Counted from the first letter of the stretch, positions 1-8,348 are shown. The stretch: DNA of 36,752 bases from Aminicella lysinilytica (GCF_004362975.1 NZ_SNXO01000024.1:1-36752), one strand, 5' to 3'. Notes: generated by a model not told the origin, from the sequence alone. Made by a program: numbers and translations.

Positions 1-39
1 TCCAAAGAACTACCTGAAAACTGCTTCAAAACCAAATAG
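1..39 (+). CDS. IS66 transposase (TnpC), last 12 codons
   Basis: Frame 1 reads SKELPENCFKTK and then TAG at 37-39. An acidic, proline-containing tail of this kind (PWSxxLPxxC) is typical of the C terminus of IS66 TnpC transposases. The position just inside the right inverted repeat also fits. Only the tail is present, so the call rests mainly on context. Confidence 0.5.
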   Translation, partial: SKELPENCFKTK

Positions 40-53
40 CCTTAGCTAAAATC

Positions 54-71
54 GCCGCCCTTCCGGGCGGC
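54..71 (+). terminator. GC hairpin between tnpC and the IS66 right end
   Basis: GCCGCCC (54-60) pairs with GGGCGGC (65-71) around a TTCC loop, directly downstream of the tnpC stop. Only a weak T-run follows, so it may be a terminator or a structural part of the IS end. Confidence 0.45.
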
Positions 72-103
72 CTAATTATTATCCAGTACATGTGGTTTAC
101 CAC

Positions 104-481
104 TTACCAACTTTCTGCTACTGATTTCATTGATACTGTATCATTTAAACATTTTAAAACATATAACCAAAGCCTGTTAGTGGTACGTTGATATTTTGGA
201 ACTAGAGGGATGTGCTCATAGAACCGTTTGCCACAGGTTTTGCATACATGCCTTCGTTTATGTATTCTAAGGATAGTATTATTGCCAAGGATTGGAATAT
301 CCTTGACATCCTGGATACGATAGTCGTGAACTTTGGAAGTCTCATCACCACATCTAGGACATTTATGAATTCTTTGTGCCATTTTAAATTCTACAATCTT
401 AGAGTCTTTAGTATTTTCGATATTTAATAAAATTACCTCTTTTAATTCTAGTAGTTTTTCTGTATAATTTGTATTGAGCAT
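104..481 (-). pseudogene. ISL3-family transposase, truncated by IS66
   Basis: This is the N-terminal 125 residues of an ISL3-type transposase. A zinc-ribbon is visible (CPRCGDETSKVHDY, then CKTCGKRFYEH), followed by the linker typical of this family. Full-length members are about 400 residues, so the DDE catalytic domain is missing. The frame runs into the IS66 inverted repeat at 107 and stops three codons later. The start at 481 is chosen because a strong GGAGGTATGCATT ribosome site precedes it; a longer upstream frame has none. It is not expected to be active. Confidence 0.8.
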
Positions 482-617
482 AATGCATACCTCCGTTCTG
501 TTGGGTTTAGTCACTATAATTGTAACTGAGATTGCACTTATGCTCAATTTTTTTATACTAAAAAATGCTGGTGAAGGTGAAAATTAATTTCACCACCCCA
601 ACATTTATTATAGAGCC
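108..617 (-). mobile_element. ISL3 remnant (transposase-proximal end)
   Basis: The remnant spans from the IS66 insertion point to a probable ISL3 terminal repeat. Read on the minus strand, that end begins GGCTCTATAATAAATG at 617. Inside it lies a dyad at 576-594 (GGTGAAA ... TTTCACC), which could be a transposase-binding or promoter element. The distal part of the element is lost or lies outside the window. Confidence 0.55.
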
Positions 618-647
618 TTTTTTGTGTCTATTTATCTAAGTACTATT

Positions 648-1871
648 TTATGCTCCTTTTACAAGATAAATCCTCTCATTGTCAAAATAAATATCTGATG
701 TATGATTATAAATTTGTATCATATCAGCCATTCTTTTTGTGAACACACCAGTTTCAGGATTGCTTATTTCAGCAAATAATCTGATCACGTTTTGCTCGTT
801 TCCAAGGGCATTCTTTTTTATGTTATCTCCCATATCTTGAAAAAATTCATCAGCTGTTCCTTTTTTTACAACTGGTATAGAACCGATAGTTTTTCCTATA
901 AAGTTGCTGGCAGTTCCTACGTGCTTTAGTATGTTGCTTTCAATAGATGAGCTACTTATATTTTCTAGATAAACGGAGCATTTTTCAAATATCATCCTAT
1001 AGGTTTCAGCAAATTTTTCAATTTCTTGTTTAATTCCAAAAATATATTCTTCTTTAAAGTTTCCACTAAGCATAATTTCAAGTAAAGAGGATAGTGAAAA
1101 TGTAAATAAAGATAATCTGTAATACTTAAATTTTTTTAATAGTTCACTGAGTTTCGTCTTAACATGAGCTTGAACCAAGAGAAATTTCTTTCCATCAAGT
1201 GTAGCACTAATCTCCTTTTGATATGAGATCATATGAGCCCTGGCGGTTCTCTGGATATCACTTACCATCTTATGGTTGCTAGATATAAATTTATCGTTAT
1301 CCCAATTGTGTTTATATTTTGTAATGATGGAGATAAGTTGCTCAACATCGGCTTCCACAGTCGATTCTTTTTCAAATTCAATAAGTTGAAAAATCTTCTT
1401 TTGGGTCTCTTGGATATTATTAAGTTGTTGTTCAATAGAGTATAAAGCAACCGCCATCATTATCATTGCTGGATTTATAGCAGTGACAGCCTCTGTGGTT
1501 GCAGTTAATGGGCCAGCTTGAGACAATTTTGCCATCTTAGATGTTCCGTCAGCAGCTTTTATTGCACCCCAATAAGTTTTATTTTTTGCCATTTTTAATA
1601 TATCACCAGTAGCTAAATTTTTAACGGTAAATAAGCCTTGCATGTCAATTGATGTTGTTGTAGTTACTGTTCTGAGTGATGGAAGGAGGGATGATACCCC
1701 TGAGCCTAAGGTAGCTAGTTCAGCTATTGGTATACTGATTGTATTAAGGTTTTTAATATTAGTTGTGGTATCTAATAGCAGGTCCTCTGTTATTTGAATC
1801 AAATTGCTCTTATCTTCATTTTCCTCACTTGATGTTACTTTTGAGTTATTAATTTCAACTATATCGCCCAT
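648..1871 (-). CDS. Hypothetical protein of a mobile element, 407 aa
   Basis: I do not recognise a named family. The protein has a polar N terminus (about 1-50) and a Ser/Thr-rich stretch (LPSLRTVTTTTSID, about 65-80). A segment around 85-125 has the form GLFTVKNLATGDILKMAKN ... YWGAIKAADGTSKMAKL. A single hydrophobic segment follows near 130-150 (INPAMIMMAVALYSIEQQL), then a long helical C-terminal half. GGAGGTTAATT before ATG supports the start. It lies beside a XRE repressor and excisionase/integrase genes in AT-rich DNA, which suggests cargo or accessory function of an integrative element. A membrane-associated or effector-type role is possible but not shown. Confidence 0.75.
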   Translation of the reverse strand: MGDIVEINNSKVTSSEENEDKSNLIQITEDLLLDTTTNIKNLNTISIPIAELATLGSGVSSLLPSLRTVTTTTSIDMQGLFTVKNLATGDILKMAKNKTYWGAIKAADGTSKMAKLSQAGPLTATTEAVTAINPAMIMMAVALYSIEQQLNNIQETQKKIFQLIEFEKESTVEADVEQLISIITKYKHNWDNDKFISSNHKMVSDIQRTARAHMISYQKEISATLDGKKFLLVQAHVKTKLSELLKKFKYYRLSLFTFSLSSLLEIMLSGNFKEEYIFGIKQEIEKFAETYRMIFEKCSVYLENISSSSIESNILKHVGTASNFIGKTIGSIPVVKKGTADEFFQDMGDNIKKNALGNEQNVIRLFAEISNPETGVFTKRMADMIQIYNHTSDIYFDNERIYLVKGA

Positions 1872-1954
1872 AATTAACCTCCAATCAAAAGATATAATTT
1901 TTTAGATCCTTGTACAAAAGTTTAAATAATAGAAAACTATAATTATTTTTATGT

Positions 1955-2557
1955 CTATTTATCTTCTTCATTTTCTACCTTATTTTTGGCAACTCTAAAC
2001 TTTCTTTCAGCTAAAGATTCCTTAGCTGCTTGCATATCATCAAGCTTTTGAACTTGTGCCATATATTCTTCATAAGAGGTATTTTTACTTCCCTCAGGAT
2101 TAAACTCATAGTCTTCTCTTAAGCTATCAGGCCAATTTGCCTTCCAGTCCTCATATTCTTCCCAAGATATTTCTTCATCCATAAACTTAAACTGCATCTG
2201 TGTCCAGGCTTCCAAGGTTTTATCAATTTTTAAAATATTATGGCCTAGAAAAACCAAACTGTGGACTGGTGTACCATTGATATCCACTTTGCGAATCCCT
2301 ATAGGGATGGAATCCTCTAACTTAAAGAGTAAACGGATTACTTCTTCAAAGTCATAAGGATAACTTGGATCTTTAAAATATTCAGGTTTAACATTTAGGG
2401 CTGAAGAAATATTATTTAGGACATCATCTTTGGGAGAACGAATATCAAGCTCATATTGTCTTATACGAACATCATCTAAATTTACTTTCTTGCCTAATGC
2501 TTTTTGCGTTAATCCACGTAATTCTCTAAATTTACGAAATAAATATCCAGAACTCAT
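1955..2557 (-). CDS. XRE-family repressor of an integrative element
   Basis: The N-terminal 60 residues form a Cro/C1-type helix-turn-helix (LFRKFRELRGLTQKALGKKV, then a recognition-helix region VRIRQYELDIRSP). The remaining 140 residues are acidic and lack a peptidase motif. AAAGGAGGTTTTTT precedes the ATG. The gene is divergent from a small excisionase-like gene and an integrase fragment, the classical lysogeny-type switch of integrative conjugative elements and prophages. Matching operator-like sites lie in the 166-bp divergent interval, including one at its own start, so autorepression is likely. Confidence 0.85.
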   Translation of the reverse strand: MSSGYLFRKFRELRGLTQKALGKKVNLDDVRIRQYELDIRSPKDDVLNNISSALNVKPEYFKDPSYPYDFEEVIRLLFKLEDSIPIGIRKVDINGTPVHSLVFLGHNILKIDKTLEAWTQMQFKFMDEEISWEEYEDWKANWPDSLREDYEFNPEGSKNTSYEEYMAQVQKLDDMQAAKESLAERKFRVAKNKVENEEDK

Positions 2558-2570
2558 AAAAAACCTCCTT

Positions 2571-2709
2571 TAGAAACAAATATGCTACTAGATAAAGAAT
2601 AACTTATAAAAGAGAAAAAGGCAAGAAAAAAATAATTTTAAAAAATACTTGACAGTAACAAAAATGTTTCGTATTATATAAAATATAAATAGAAACAAAT
2701 ATGTTACTA
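2571..2709. promoter_or_regulatory. Divergent promoter with three repressor operators
   Basis: Three copies of a degenerate dyad GAAACA-N4-TG(T/C)TAC occur at 2573-2588, 2655-2670 (inverted) and 2692-2707. The outer two belong to 20-bp direct repeats (2571-2590 and 2690-2709) with one mismatch. The middle copy fills the spacer between TTGACA (2649-2654) and TATTAT (2672-2677), a 17-bp-spaced promoter firing rightward into the excisionase. A repressor on the middle site would block that promoter. Confidence 0.7.
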
Positions 2710-2723
2710 AAAGGAGGAAAAAG

Positions 2724-2921
2724 ATGGATAAACTATTTTTAGATTCAAAGGAAGTAGCTAGATTATTAAATGTATCTCAGCAACAGGCTTATAAAATCAT
2801 TAGGGAAATGAATAAGAAACTTGCTGAAGAAGGTTTTTTAATCTTGAGAGGAAAAATTAACACAAAATACTTTATGGAGCAAATCTACAAAGCAGAGGAG
2901 GGATCAAATGCCAGCATATAA
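2724..2921 (+). CDS. Excisionase-like small HTH protein, 65 aa
   Basis: A winged-helix or MerR-like DNA-binding motif covers the N terminus (LDSKEVARLLNVSQQQAYKI), followed by a basic region, as in excisionase/Xis proteins. AAAGGAGGAAAAAG gives a strong ribosome site. The gene overlaps the integrase fragment by 14 bases, the usual xis-int arrangement. It probably helped direct excision of the element, but with the integrase truncated it is probably a relic. Confidence 0.75.
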   Translation: MDKLFLDSKEVARLLNVSQQQAYKIIREMNKKLAEEGFLILRGKINTKYFMEQIYKAEEGSNASI

Positions 2922-3213
2922 AGATAAGAATACAGGTAAGTGGTATGTATCCTTTTATTATGAGGATTGGGATGGGCAGACTCAAAAGAAATTTAAAAGA
3001 GGCTTTGAAACAAAGAAGGAGGCCTTAGACTACGAAAAGAATTTTTCAGTTAAGATGGAAGGATCTTTAAATATGGTATTTGAAGATTTTTACGAGCTTT
3101 ATAAGGATAATTTTAATAATTTAACTATTAATTTTAGAGTAATAAATAAAATAATTATAAAAACCATAGAGAACATATTAGTTGTATGTGCTAATCTAAA
3201 AATGGTCCATTAA
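2908..3213 (+). pseudogene. Tyrosine integrase, N-terminal fragment cut by IS21
   Basis: Residues 1-55 match the arm-binding domain of Tn916-type tyrosine integrases (KNTGKWYVSFYYEDWDGQTQKKFKRGF, a three-stranded sheet, then an EALDYEKNF helix). Beyond about residue 60 the sequence is low-complexity and unlike the family, so it may already be degenerate. IS21 starts near codon 92 and supplies the last residues. The core-binding and catalytic domains (RHRY) are absent and are not found to the right of IS21, so a deletion accompanied or followed the insertion. Confidence 0.8.
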
Positions 3214-3308
3214 AGCAAGAAATCCAGTTGAAAAACGGTCCACTTCATTTATCAAATATCCGAAATGAGGTATACTCATCTCGGAGGTGAAAAGGAGTGT
3301 TAATATTA

Positions 3309-4787
3309 ATGGAAAAGTATACGATCATCAACATGAAGCGTAACGGCGTTTCAAGCAGATCCATTGCCAGACAGACTGGTATGAATCGTAAAACGGTAGA
3401 TAAGTATTGGAACGATTACATCGAGAATCAACGCTTGCTGGAGCAGGAGGATGACCCAGAACTTATCAAAAAATTGCAGGAAGAAGTATCATCAGAACCA
3501 AAGTATGATATATCGAATCGGGTACCAAGAAAATACACAGATGAGCTGGACGGCTTTGTTGACAGCGTTCTTGATGAAGAAGCCGAAAAGAACAGACTGC
3601 TCGGCAATCATAAGCAACATCTGACATGCGTTCAGATACACGAACTTGCAATATCTGCCGGCTATGACATAGGGCGTTCGACATTGTCTGATTACATCAG
3701 AATAAAAAAGAACAAACGGAGAGAGGCATATATACGCCAAGAATATGAACTTGGTGACAGGCTGGAATATGATTTCGGCGAGGTCAAACTGGTCATAGGC
3801 GGTATTGCAGGTACATATCACATGGCAGTACTGGCATCGCCCGCAGCAAACTTCAGATGGGCATATCTGTATACGAATCAGAAGAAAGATGTATTCCTGG
3901 ATTCCCATGTAAGGTATTTCGAAATGATCGGCGGAGTATATCGCGAAGTAGTTTACGACAATATGAAGAATGTAGTCACCAGATTCATAGGCCGAAATGA
4001 GAAAGAACTGAACGATGATCTGATAAAACTTTCGTTGTACTATGGCTTTGAAATCAATGTTACCAACTGTTTCAGCGGTAACGAGAAGGGCTATGTGGAA
4101 TCCAGCGTAAAGAAGCTACGCAACGCTATTTTTTCCAAGAAATACAAATTCGACGATCTGGAAAGCGCACAGGCATATATGCTTGATAGATTGCAGGAGA
4201 TAAACAAAGCCGAATCCTGTATCGATGATGAGAAGAAGTGCCTGCTTCCGTACAAACCGCCTTATGAACTCGGAAAGTTAACTAAACAGAAAGTCAGCAA
4301 ATACAGTCTCATACAGGTGGAAGATAATTTCTACTCTGTGCCTGATCATTTGGTCGATGAATGGGTAAAAGTAAAAACATATCAGAGCGAGATAATGGTG
4401 TACAGCAAGTCAAGGATGATAGCCAGGCATAAAAAAATAGATGGCTCTCAACAGATGCAGATCGATATATATCACTATCTCGATACACTGAAGAAAAAGC
4501 CCGGAGCCTTAAAGAATTCCAAAGCCCTTAAAAGCAGAGCCGAACTTAAAACCATCTATGATACATATTTTACTAAAAAAACCAGAGAATTCATAGAGAT
4601 AATGACAAAAAACACAGAAAAAAATTATGACGAGCTATTAGACATCCTGAAAAAGGCAGTTGACATAGATGTACACAGCACGGAGCCAAAAAAGATAAGT
4701 GATAATAGCATAGCGATAAATACACAGAATCAGGTAGAGGTACTTAGTGATATGTTCAGAAAAGGTGGTGCCGGATATGTCAATTAA
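3309..4787 (+). CDS. istA: IS21 transposase IstA
   Basis: This is a 492-residue DDE transposase. An N-terminal helix-turn-helix (NGVSSRSIARQTGMNRKTVD) is followed by a second HTH near 100-130. The rve catalytic core has candidate D-D-E residues in YDFGEVKLV, YDNMKNVV and NEKGYVESSVKKLR. The C-terminal part carries the usual beta-barrel segment (YSLIQVEDNFYSVPDHLV). ATG at 3309 follows AAAGGAGTG; an upstream GTG at 3297 is less likely. It overlaps istB by 11 bases, so the two are translationally linked. The frame is intact and may be active. Confidence 0.92.
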   Translation: MEKYTIINMKRNGVSSRSIARQTGMNRKTVDKYWNDYIENQRLLEQEDDPELIKKLQEEVSSEPKYDISNRVPRKYTDELDGFVDSVLDEEAEKNRLLGNHKQHLTCVQIHELAISAGYDIGRSTLSDYIRIKKNKRREAYIRQEYELGDRLEYDFGEVKLVIGGIAGTYHMAVLASPAANFRWAYLYTNQKKDVFLDSHVRYFEMIGGVYREVVYDNMKNVVTRFIGRNEKELNDDLIKLSLYYGFEINVTNCFSGNEKGYVESSVKKLRNAIFSKKYKFDDLESAQAYMLDRLQEINKAESCIDDEKKCLLPYKPPYELGKLTKQKVSKYSLIQVEDNFYSVPDHLVDEWVKVKTYQSEIMVYSKSRMIARHKKIDGSQQMQIDIYHYLDTLKKKPGALKNSKALKSRAELKTIYDTYFTKKTREFIEIMTKNTEKNYDELLDILKKAVDIDVHSTEPKKISDNSIAINTQNQVEVLSDMFRKGGAGYVN

Positions 4788-5511
4788 AGATGATGCACGG
4801 TTCTTGAAACTATCATACACATTCAACAATTGTGAGGAGATGATCCGTGAGGCTGAGGATGTGAATCAGCCTATCGGAGAATTCTTGCAGGATCTGTTGG
4901 ATCGTGAAGTAAATCTCAGGCTTGAGAACGGGCAAAAGAAAAGAGTAAGGTCTGCAAGGTTCCCGCAAAAGAAGTATCTGGTCGATTTTAAAACCGATCA
5001 CTATGACAAAGAACTGTCACGAAAGATAAACTCATTGAAAAGTCTTGATTTCATACGGGATAAGGAGAACCTTATCCTCATAGGAAACCCCGGTACAGGG
5101 AAAACGCATCTGGCAACAGCATTAGGCATCGAAGCCTGTATGAACGGAATGACTGTGCTATTCACCAGTGTCCCAAATCTTGTGATCGAACTCAAAGAGG
5201 CCATGAGTCTCCAACAGGTCAGTCTGTATAAAAAGAAGTTTGAGAAATATGATCTTGTAATACTGGATGAACTTGGATACATATCATTCGATAAAGAAGG
5301 TAATGAGATATTGTTCAATTTGTTATCTAATCGTAACGACAGAGGCTCGATCATCATAACAACTAATTTGATGTTTGACAGGTGGCAGGAAGTTTTCATG
5401 GATCCGGTGCTGACCGGTGCCTTGGTCGATCGCCTTGCACATAGAGCGCATGTTCTGGATATGAGTGGCGATAGTTACAGGATAAAGGACACAAAAGAGT
5501 GGCTGGTTTAG
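4777..5511 (+). CDS. istB: IS21 helper ATPase IstB
   Basis: A 244-residue AAA+ ATPase with Walker A GNPGTGKTHLATALG and Walker B LVILDELGY. IstB proteins assemble on target DNA and recruit IstA. The start at 4777 overlaps the end of istA; the upstream ATG in frame at 4747 lies deep inside istA. Length and motif order match complete IstB proteins. Confidence 0.92.
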   Translation: MSIKDDARFLKLSYTFNNCEEMIREAEDVNQPIGEFLQDLLDREVNLRLENGQKKRVRSARFPQKKYLVDFKTDHYDKELSRKINSLKSLDFIRDKENLILIGNPGTGKTHLATALGIEACMNGMTVLFTSVPNLVIELKEAMSLQQVSLYKKKFEKYDLVILDELGYISFDKEGNEILFNLLSNRNDRGSIIITTNLMFDRWQEVFMDPVLTGALVDRLAHRAHVLDMSGDSYRIKDTKEWLV

Positions 5512-5595
5512 TGGACCATTTTTCAATCAGATTGTGGACCATTTTTCAGTTGACATATACAATATTCAAGGATCCTTTGATGCTACACTAAAAGT

Positions 5596-5708
5596 GGAAA
5601 TATGCATAAAATGGCAAATCATATGTCCGAAAATATGCAAAAAACGACGAGACATATGCCCAAAAATATGCAAAAAACGATGAAACGTATGTCTGAAAAT
5701 ATGCATTA
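5596..5708. repeat. 33-bp tandem repeats, remnant of a coding repeat
   Basis: Two 33-bp units (5620-5652 and 5653-5685) differ at only a few positions. Diverged partial units lie on each side. In one frame they read KYAKNDETYAQ repeated, then KYALRLDALLTAAHNVLSEIRNI, interrupted by two stop codons. The 33-bp period keeps frame, so this looks like the tail of a decayed repeat-containing gene. The interval 5562-5869 holds no other gene I can support. Confidence 0.55.
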
Positions 5709-5869
5709 CGCCTTGACGCACTCCTTACAGCGGCACATAATGTTCTTAGTGAAATAAGAAATATCAGGCAGAGCACGCAACCCGAAAAACATATTGTAAA
5801 AGTCCGGACGCTGTGCTATAATTAAAAGAACAAATGTTCTTATAGCGCAGTACAAGAAAAGAGATTGAA

Positions 5870-6772
5870 ATGAGTCTGGAATATATACCGGCTAAATCTA
5901 TTGTTTTCGGTTATTCCAACGGAGACAAGTGGTTTGGCTGCAATTACAATATGAATATTTACAAGGGCTGTTGCCATGGCTGTATATATTGCGATAGCAG
6001 AAGCGAGTGCTATCACATTGATGATTTCGATAGAGTCAGGGCCAAGGCAAATACCATTGATATATTGAGCAAGCAGCTTGTTGGGAAAAGGCAGAAGGGT
6101 ATCATAGGAACAGGAGCTATGAGCGATCCCTACAATCCTTATGAAGAGGAAGCCCGCCTGACCCGAGGAGCATTGGAACTGATAGACTTCAATTATTTTG
6201 GTATTTCCATAACTACCAAAAGCGCTTTGATAACTCGTGATATAGACCTGCTGGCCAGGATAAGAAGACATTCCCCGACCATTTGTCAGATCACCATTAC
6301 GTCTGCATCAGATGAATTAAGTCGAATGATCGAGCCGAGGGTATCTTTGTCCTCAGAACGATTCGACGCGATCCGGCAATTGACCGATGCAGGGATCTAC
6401 GCAGGCATTATGATGACGCCTATCTTGCCATTCATTAATGATACGCCGGAGAATATAATCGGGATAATTGAGAAAGCGCACCAGTGCGGAACTAGGTTCA
6501 TTTACCCCGGATTCGGCGTCACTCTCAGGACAAATCAAAGAGACTACTTCTTCGAGCAGATCGATGACAAATTTCCGATGGTGAAAAGTAAGTATCTGAA
6601 ACAGTTTGGGAATAATTATGTCTGCAACAGTCCGAATCACAGAGAACTTCGAAAGCTTTTTACATCTAATTGTAAGAAGTATGGTATCCTGTATAGGATG
6701 GCAGATATAATCAAGGCATACAAGTCAGAATATGAATGCGACAGCGAACAACTGTCAATGGAATTGATATGA
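5870..6772 (+). CDS. Radical SAM protein, spore photoproduct lyase-like family
   Basis: The protein has 300 residues. The 4Fe-4S-binding triad is C34-x3-C38-x2-C41 (GCCHGCIYC), preceded by GCNYNMNIYKGC as in the SplB-like/Rv2578c group. Downstream are the S-adenosylmethionine-site elements GTGAMSDPYNPYE and SITTKS, and a TIM-barrel continuation ITITSASDELSRMIEPR. Members cleave SAM to a 5'-deoxyadenosyl radical; the substrate of this group is unknown, and the protein lacks the photolyase-specific features I would expect of true SplB. It directly precedes the RhuM gene, which starts 23 bases after its stop. Confidence 0.88.
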   Translation: MSLEYIPAKSIVFGYSNGDKWFGCNYNMNIYKGCCHGCIYCDSRSECYHIDDFDRVRAKANTIDILSKQLVGKRQKGIIGTGAMSDPYNPYEEEARLTRGALELIDFNYFGISITTKSALITRDIDLLARIRRHSPTICQITITSASDELSRMIEPRVSLSSERFDAIRQLTDAGIYAGIMMTPILPFINDTPENIIGIIEKAHQCGTRFIYPGFGVTLRTNQRDYFFEQIDDKFPMVKSKYLKQFGNNYVCNSPNHRELRKLFTSNCKKYGILYRMADIIKAYKSEYECDSEQLSMELI

Positions 6773-6795
6773 TAGATAGGAGTGGGGTTTATAAG

Positions 6796-7791
6796 ATGAG
6801 TGATCATGGAGAAATAGTAATATATCAGGCCGAAGATGGGAACACGAGCATCGATGTCATGATGGAGGATGAGACAGTATGGCTTACGCAACAACAGATG
6901 TCCGAGCTATATCAGACATCAAAATCCAATGTAAGTGAACATATTAAACACATATTTGAAGAAGGCGAACTGGACGAAGTTTCAGTTGTTCGGAAATTCC
7001 GAACAACTGCTTCTGATGGTAAGAACTATAATATAACATATTATAGCCTTGATATGATAATTTCGTTGGGGTATAGAGTGAGATCTTCGATTGCTACCAG
7101 TTTTCGTAGGTGGGCAACCGAACGACTCAAGGAGTATATGATAAAGGGCTTCACCCTTGATGATGAGCGCCTGAAGGGAAATGGCGGCGGCAATTACTGG
7201 AAAGAGTTGCTGGACAGAATCAGAGATATCAGATCTTCGGAGAAGGTGCTTTACAGACAAGTCCTTGATCTATATTCGACAAGCGTAGATTACGATCCTC
7301 ATAGTAATGAGTCAATAAAGTTTTTCAAGATAGTACAGAATAAATTGCACTTTGCTGCCCACGGACATACTGCGGCAGAGGTTATATTTGAGCGTGCCGA
7401 TGCGGAGAAACCATTTATGGGATTGACTTCTTTTACTGGTGAAATCCCCGCTTTGAAGGATATAGGAGTAGCGAAGAATTACCTGAGTGAAGAAGAATTG
7501 AAGATATTAAATAATCTTGTGTCAGGATATTTCGATTTGGCTGAAATCAGTGCTATCGAGCATAGGCTAATGTATATGAATGACTATGTGACACAGTTGG
7601 ATTTAGTGTTAAAATCAGGTGGCCGGGAGTTACTGTCCGATGCCGGAAAAATCAGTCATGATCAGGCTATGAGCAAGGCAAAGAAAGAATACGGCAAGTA
7701 TCAGACAGCGACGCTTTCACCAGTAGAAGAAGCGTATATGGAAATTATTAAACTAGCAGATAGTGATGCAAAGAAGGGCTCTAAGAAATAG
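6796..7791 (+). CDS. RhuM-family protein
   Basis: A 331-residue protein of the RhuM family, defined from a Salmonella pathogenicity island and widespread on mobile elements. Signatures are EDETVWLTQQQMSELYQTSK, NVSEHIKHIFEEGEL, a central YYSLDMIISLGYRVRSSIATSFRRWAT, and a Fic-like C-terminal part. Its biochemical function is not established. The start at 6796 is chosen because GGAGTGGGG lies 8 bases upstream; upstream in-frame ATGs overlap the previous gene without a good site. It is cotranscribed with the radical SAM gene. Confidence 0.85.
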   Translation: MSDHGEIVIYQAEDGNTSIDVMMEDETVWLTQQQMSELYQTSKSNVSEHIKHIFEEGELDEVSVVRKFRTTASDGKNYNITYYSLDMIISLGYRVRSSIATSFRRWATERLKEYMIKGFTLDDERLKGNGGGNYWKELLDRIRDIRSSEKVLYRQVLDLYSTSVDYDPHSNESIKFFKIVQNKLHFAAHGHTAAEVIFERADAEKPFMGLTSFTGEIPALKDIGVAKNYLSEEELKILNNLVSGYFDLAEISAIEHRLMYMNDYVTQLDLVLKSGGRELLSDAGKISHDQAMSKAKKEYGKYQTATLSPVEEAYMEIIKLADSDAKKGSKK

Positions 7792-7847
7792 AATTCCGAG
7801 TTTGAAATAGGGAGAAGAGTATTGCATCAGACGGGAAGGTCAGCGAT

Positions 7848-8155
7848 ATGAGTGAGAAACCAGAGATATATTTCATCATAGATGGTAAAAAGATTAACAG
7901 GGAGGACGTCACCCTGGCGGAGAGGGAACGGGCTGTAATTGCTATTCAGTTAAGTGCCGATATAATGGCAGGTATGCCGAAATCTATGTAAAGTCAGGTC
8001 TATATACTTTGTATATAAGCGACGGCGAAGATGAAGCTTCTGTTACTTTTGATCAGAATAATATTATGTACTATCATAATTCAAAATACAAAATCAGCAC
8101 GAGCGTTTATAGCAGGCTTAAGAAAATATATAAAACAACGAATCCAGCTACATAG
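7848..8155 (+). pseudogene. Small gene with probable frameshift after codon 42
   Basis: A 47-codon frame at 7848-7991 begins MSEKPEIYFIIDGKKINRED and ends GMPKSM. From about 7970 a different frame is open to TAG at 8153-8155 and reads RYAEIYVKSGLYTLYISDGE onward with no start codon of its own. Joined, they would give about 100 residues of even composition. I infer one gene broken by an indel near 7970, but a genuine 47-aa protein is possible. The family is not recognised. Confidence 0.4.
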
Positions 8156-8182
8156 CAATAAATCTAAAGCTGAGGAGAAAAA

Positions 8183-8287
8183 ATGAGAATTGAAAAGTAT
8201 GAAATAACAATCAGCGTGGGAGATTATCTGCGAGATTATGTCAATGTTGCAGAGTTCCTTGATAAATGTCGTCAGTGCGAAAACTAA
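8183..8287 (+). pseudogene. N-terminal scrap of a DUF2284-like metal-binding protein
   Basis: A 34-codon frame begins after an excellent GAGGAGAAAAA ribosome site and reads YLRDYVNVAEFLDKCRQCEN before TAA. The V-N-V-E-x-F-L-x-x-C-R-x-C pattern is the start of the DUF2284 Cys-rich domain, which normally continues YGKxWSCPP. Here it ends at the first Cys pair and runs into a terminator, so it appears to be truncated. Confidence 0.45.
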
Positions 8288-8320
8288 AAAATATTCGTGC
8301 ATATTTACACGAATATTTTT
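8287..8320. terminator. Perfect bidirectional terminator
   Basis: AAAAATATTCGTG (8287-8299) pairs perfectly with CACGAATATTTTT (8308-8320) around an 8-base loop, with A- and T-runs on the two sides. It separates the rightward small genes from the leftward LiaF-like gene and can stop transcription in both directions. Confidence 0.85.
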
Positions 8321-8348
8321 AAAAAATCAACACTAAATGACATGAATA

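Larger units (their letters stand above)
1..107 (+). mobile_element. Right end of an IS66-family element (partial)
   Basis: The window opens inside an IS66-type element. Its terminal inverted repeat at 86-107 ends in CACTTAC, and the 22 bases are the exact reverse complement of 36175-36196, the left end of the IS66 element that closes the window. IS66 termini characteristically begin GTAA, as this one does when read inward. The element lies in the same orientation as the copy at 36175. Its insertion interrupts the ISL3-type transposase that starts immediately to the right. The 8-bp target duplication cannot be checked because the other end lies outside the window. Confidence 0.8.
3183..5561 (+). 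mobile_element. IS21-family insertion sequence (complete)
   Basis: The element consists of istA and istB flanked by imperfect inverted ends. The left end starts TGTATGTGCTAATCT and the right end, read inward, starts TGTATATGTCAACTG; both continue AAAAATGGTCCA. A second AAAAA(T/C)GGTCCAC copy lies inside each end, the repeated transposase-binding sites typical of IS21. The exact boundary is uncertain by a few bases and I see no clean target duplication. It sits inside the integrase gene. Confidence 0.85.

Noticed and set aside
3183-5561. Clear target-site duplication of IS21
   Set aside because: ATATT occurs near both ends, but not at symmetric positions relative to the inverted repeats, so I do not claim it.
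5588-5776. Minus-strand 62-codon frame
   Set aside because: Its repetitive YFxTYVSSFFA sequence is just the complement of the 33-bp repeats, with no ribosome site.
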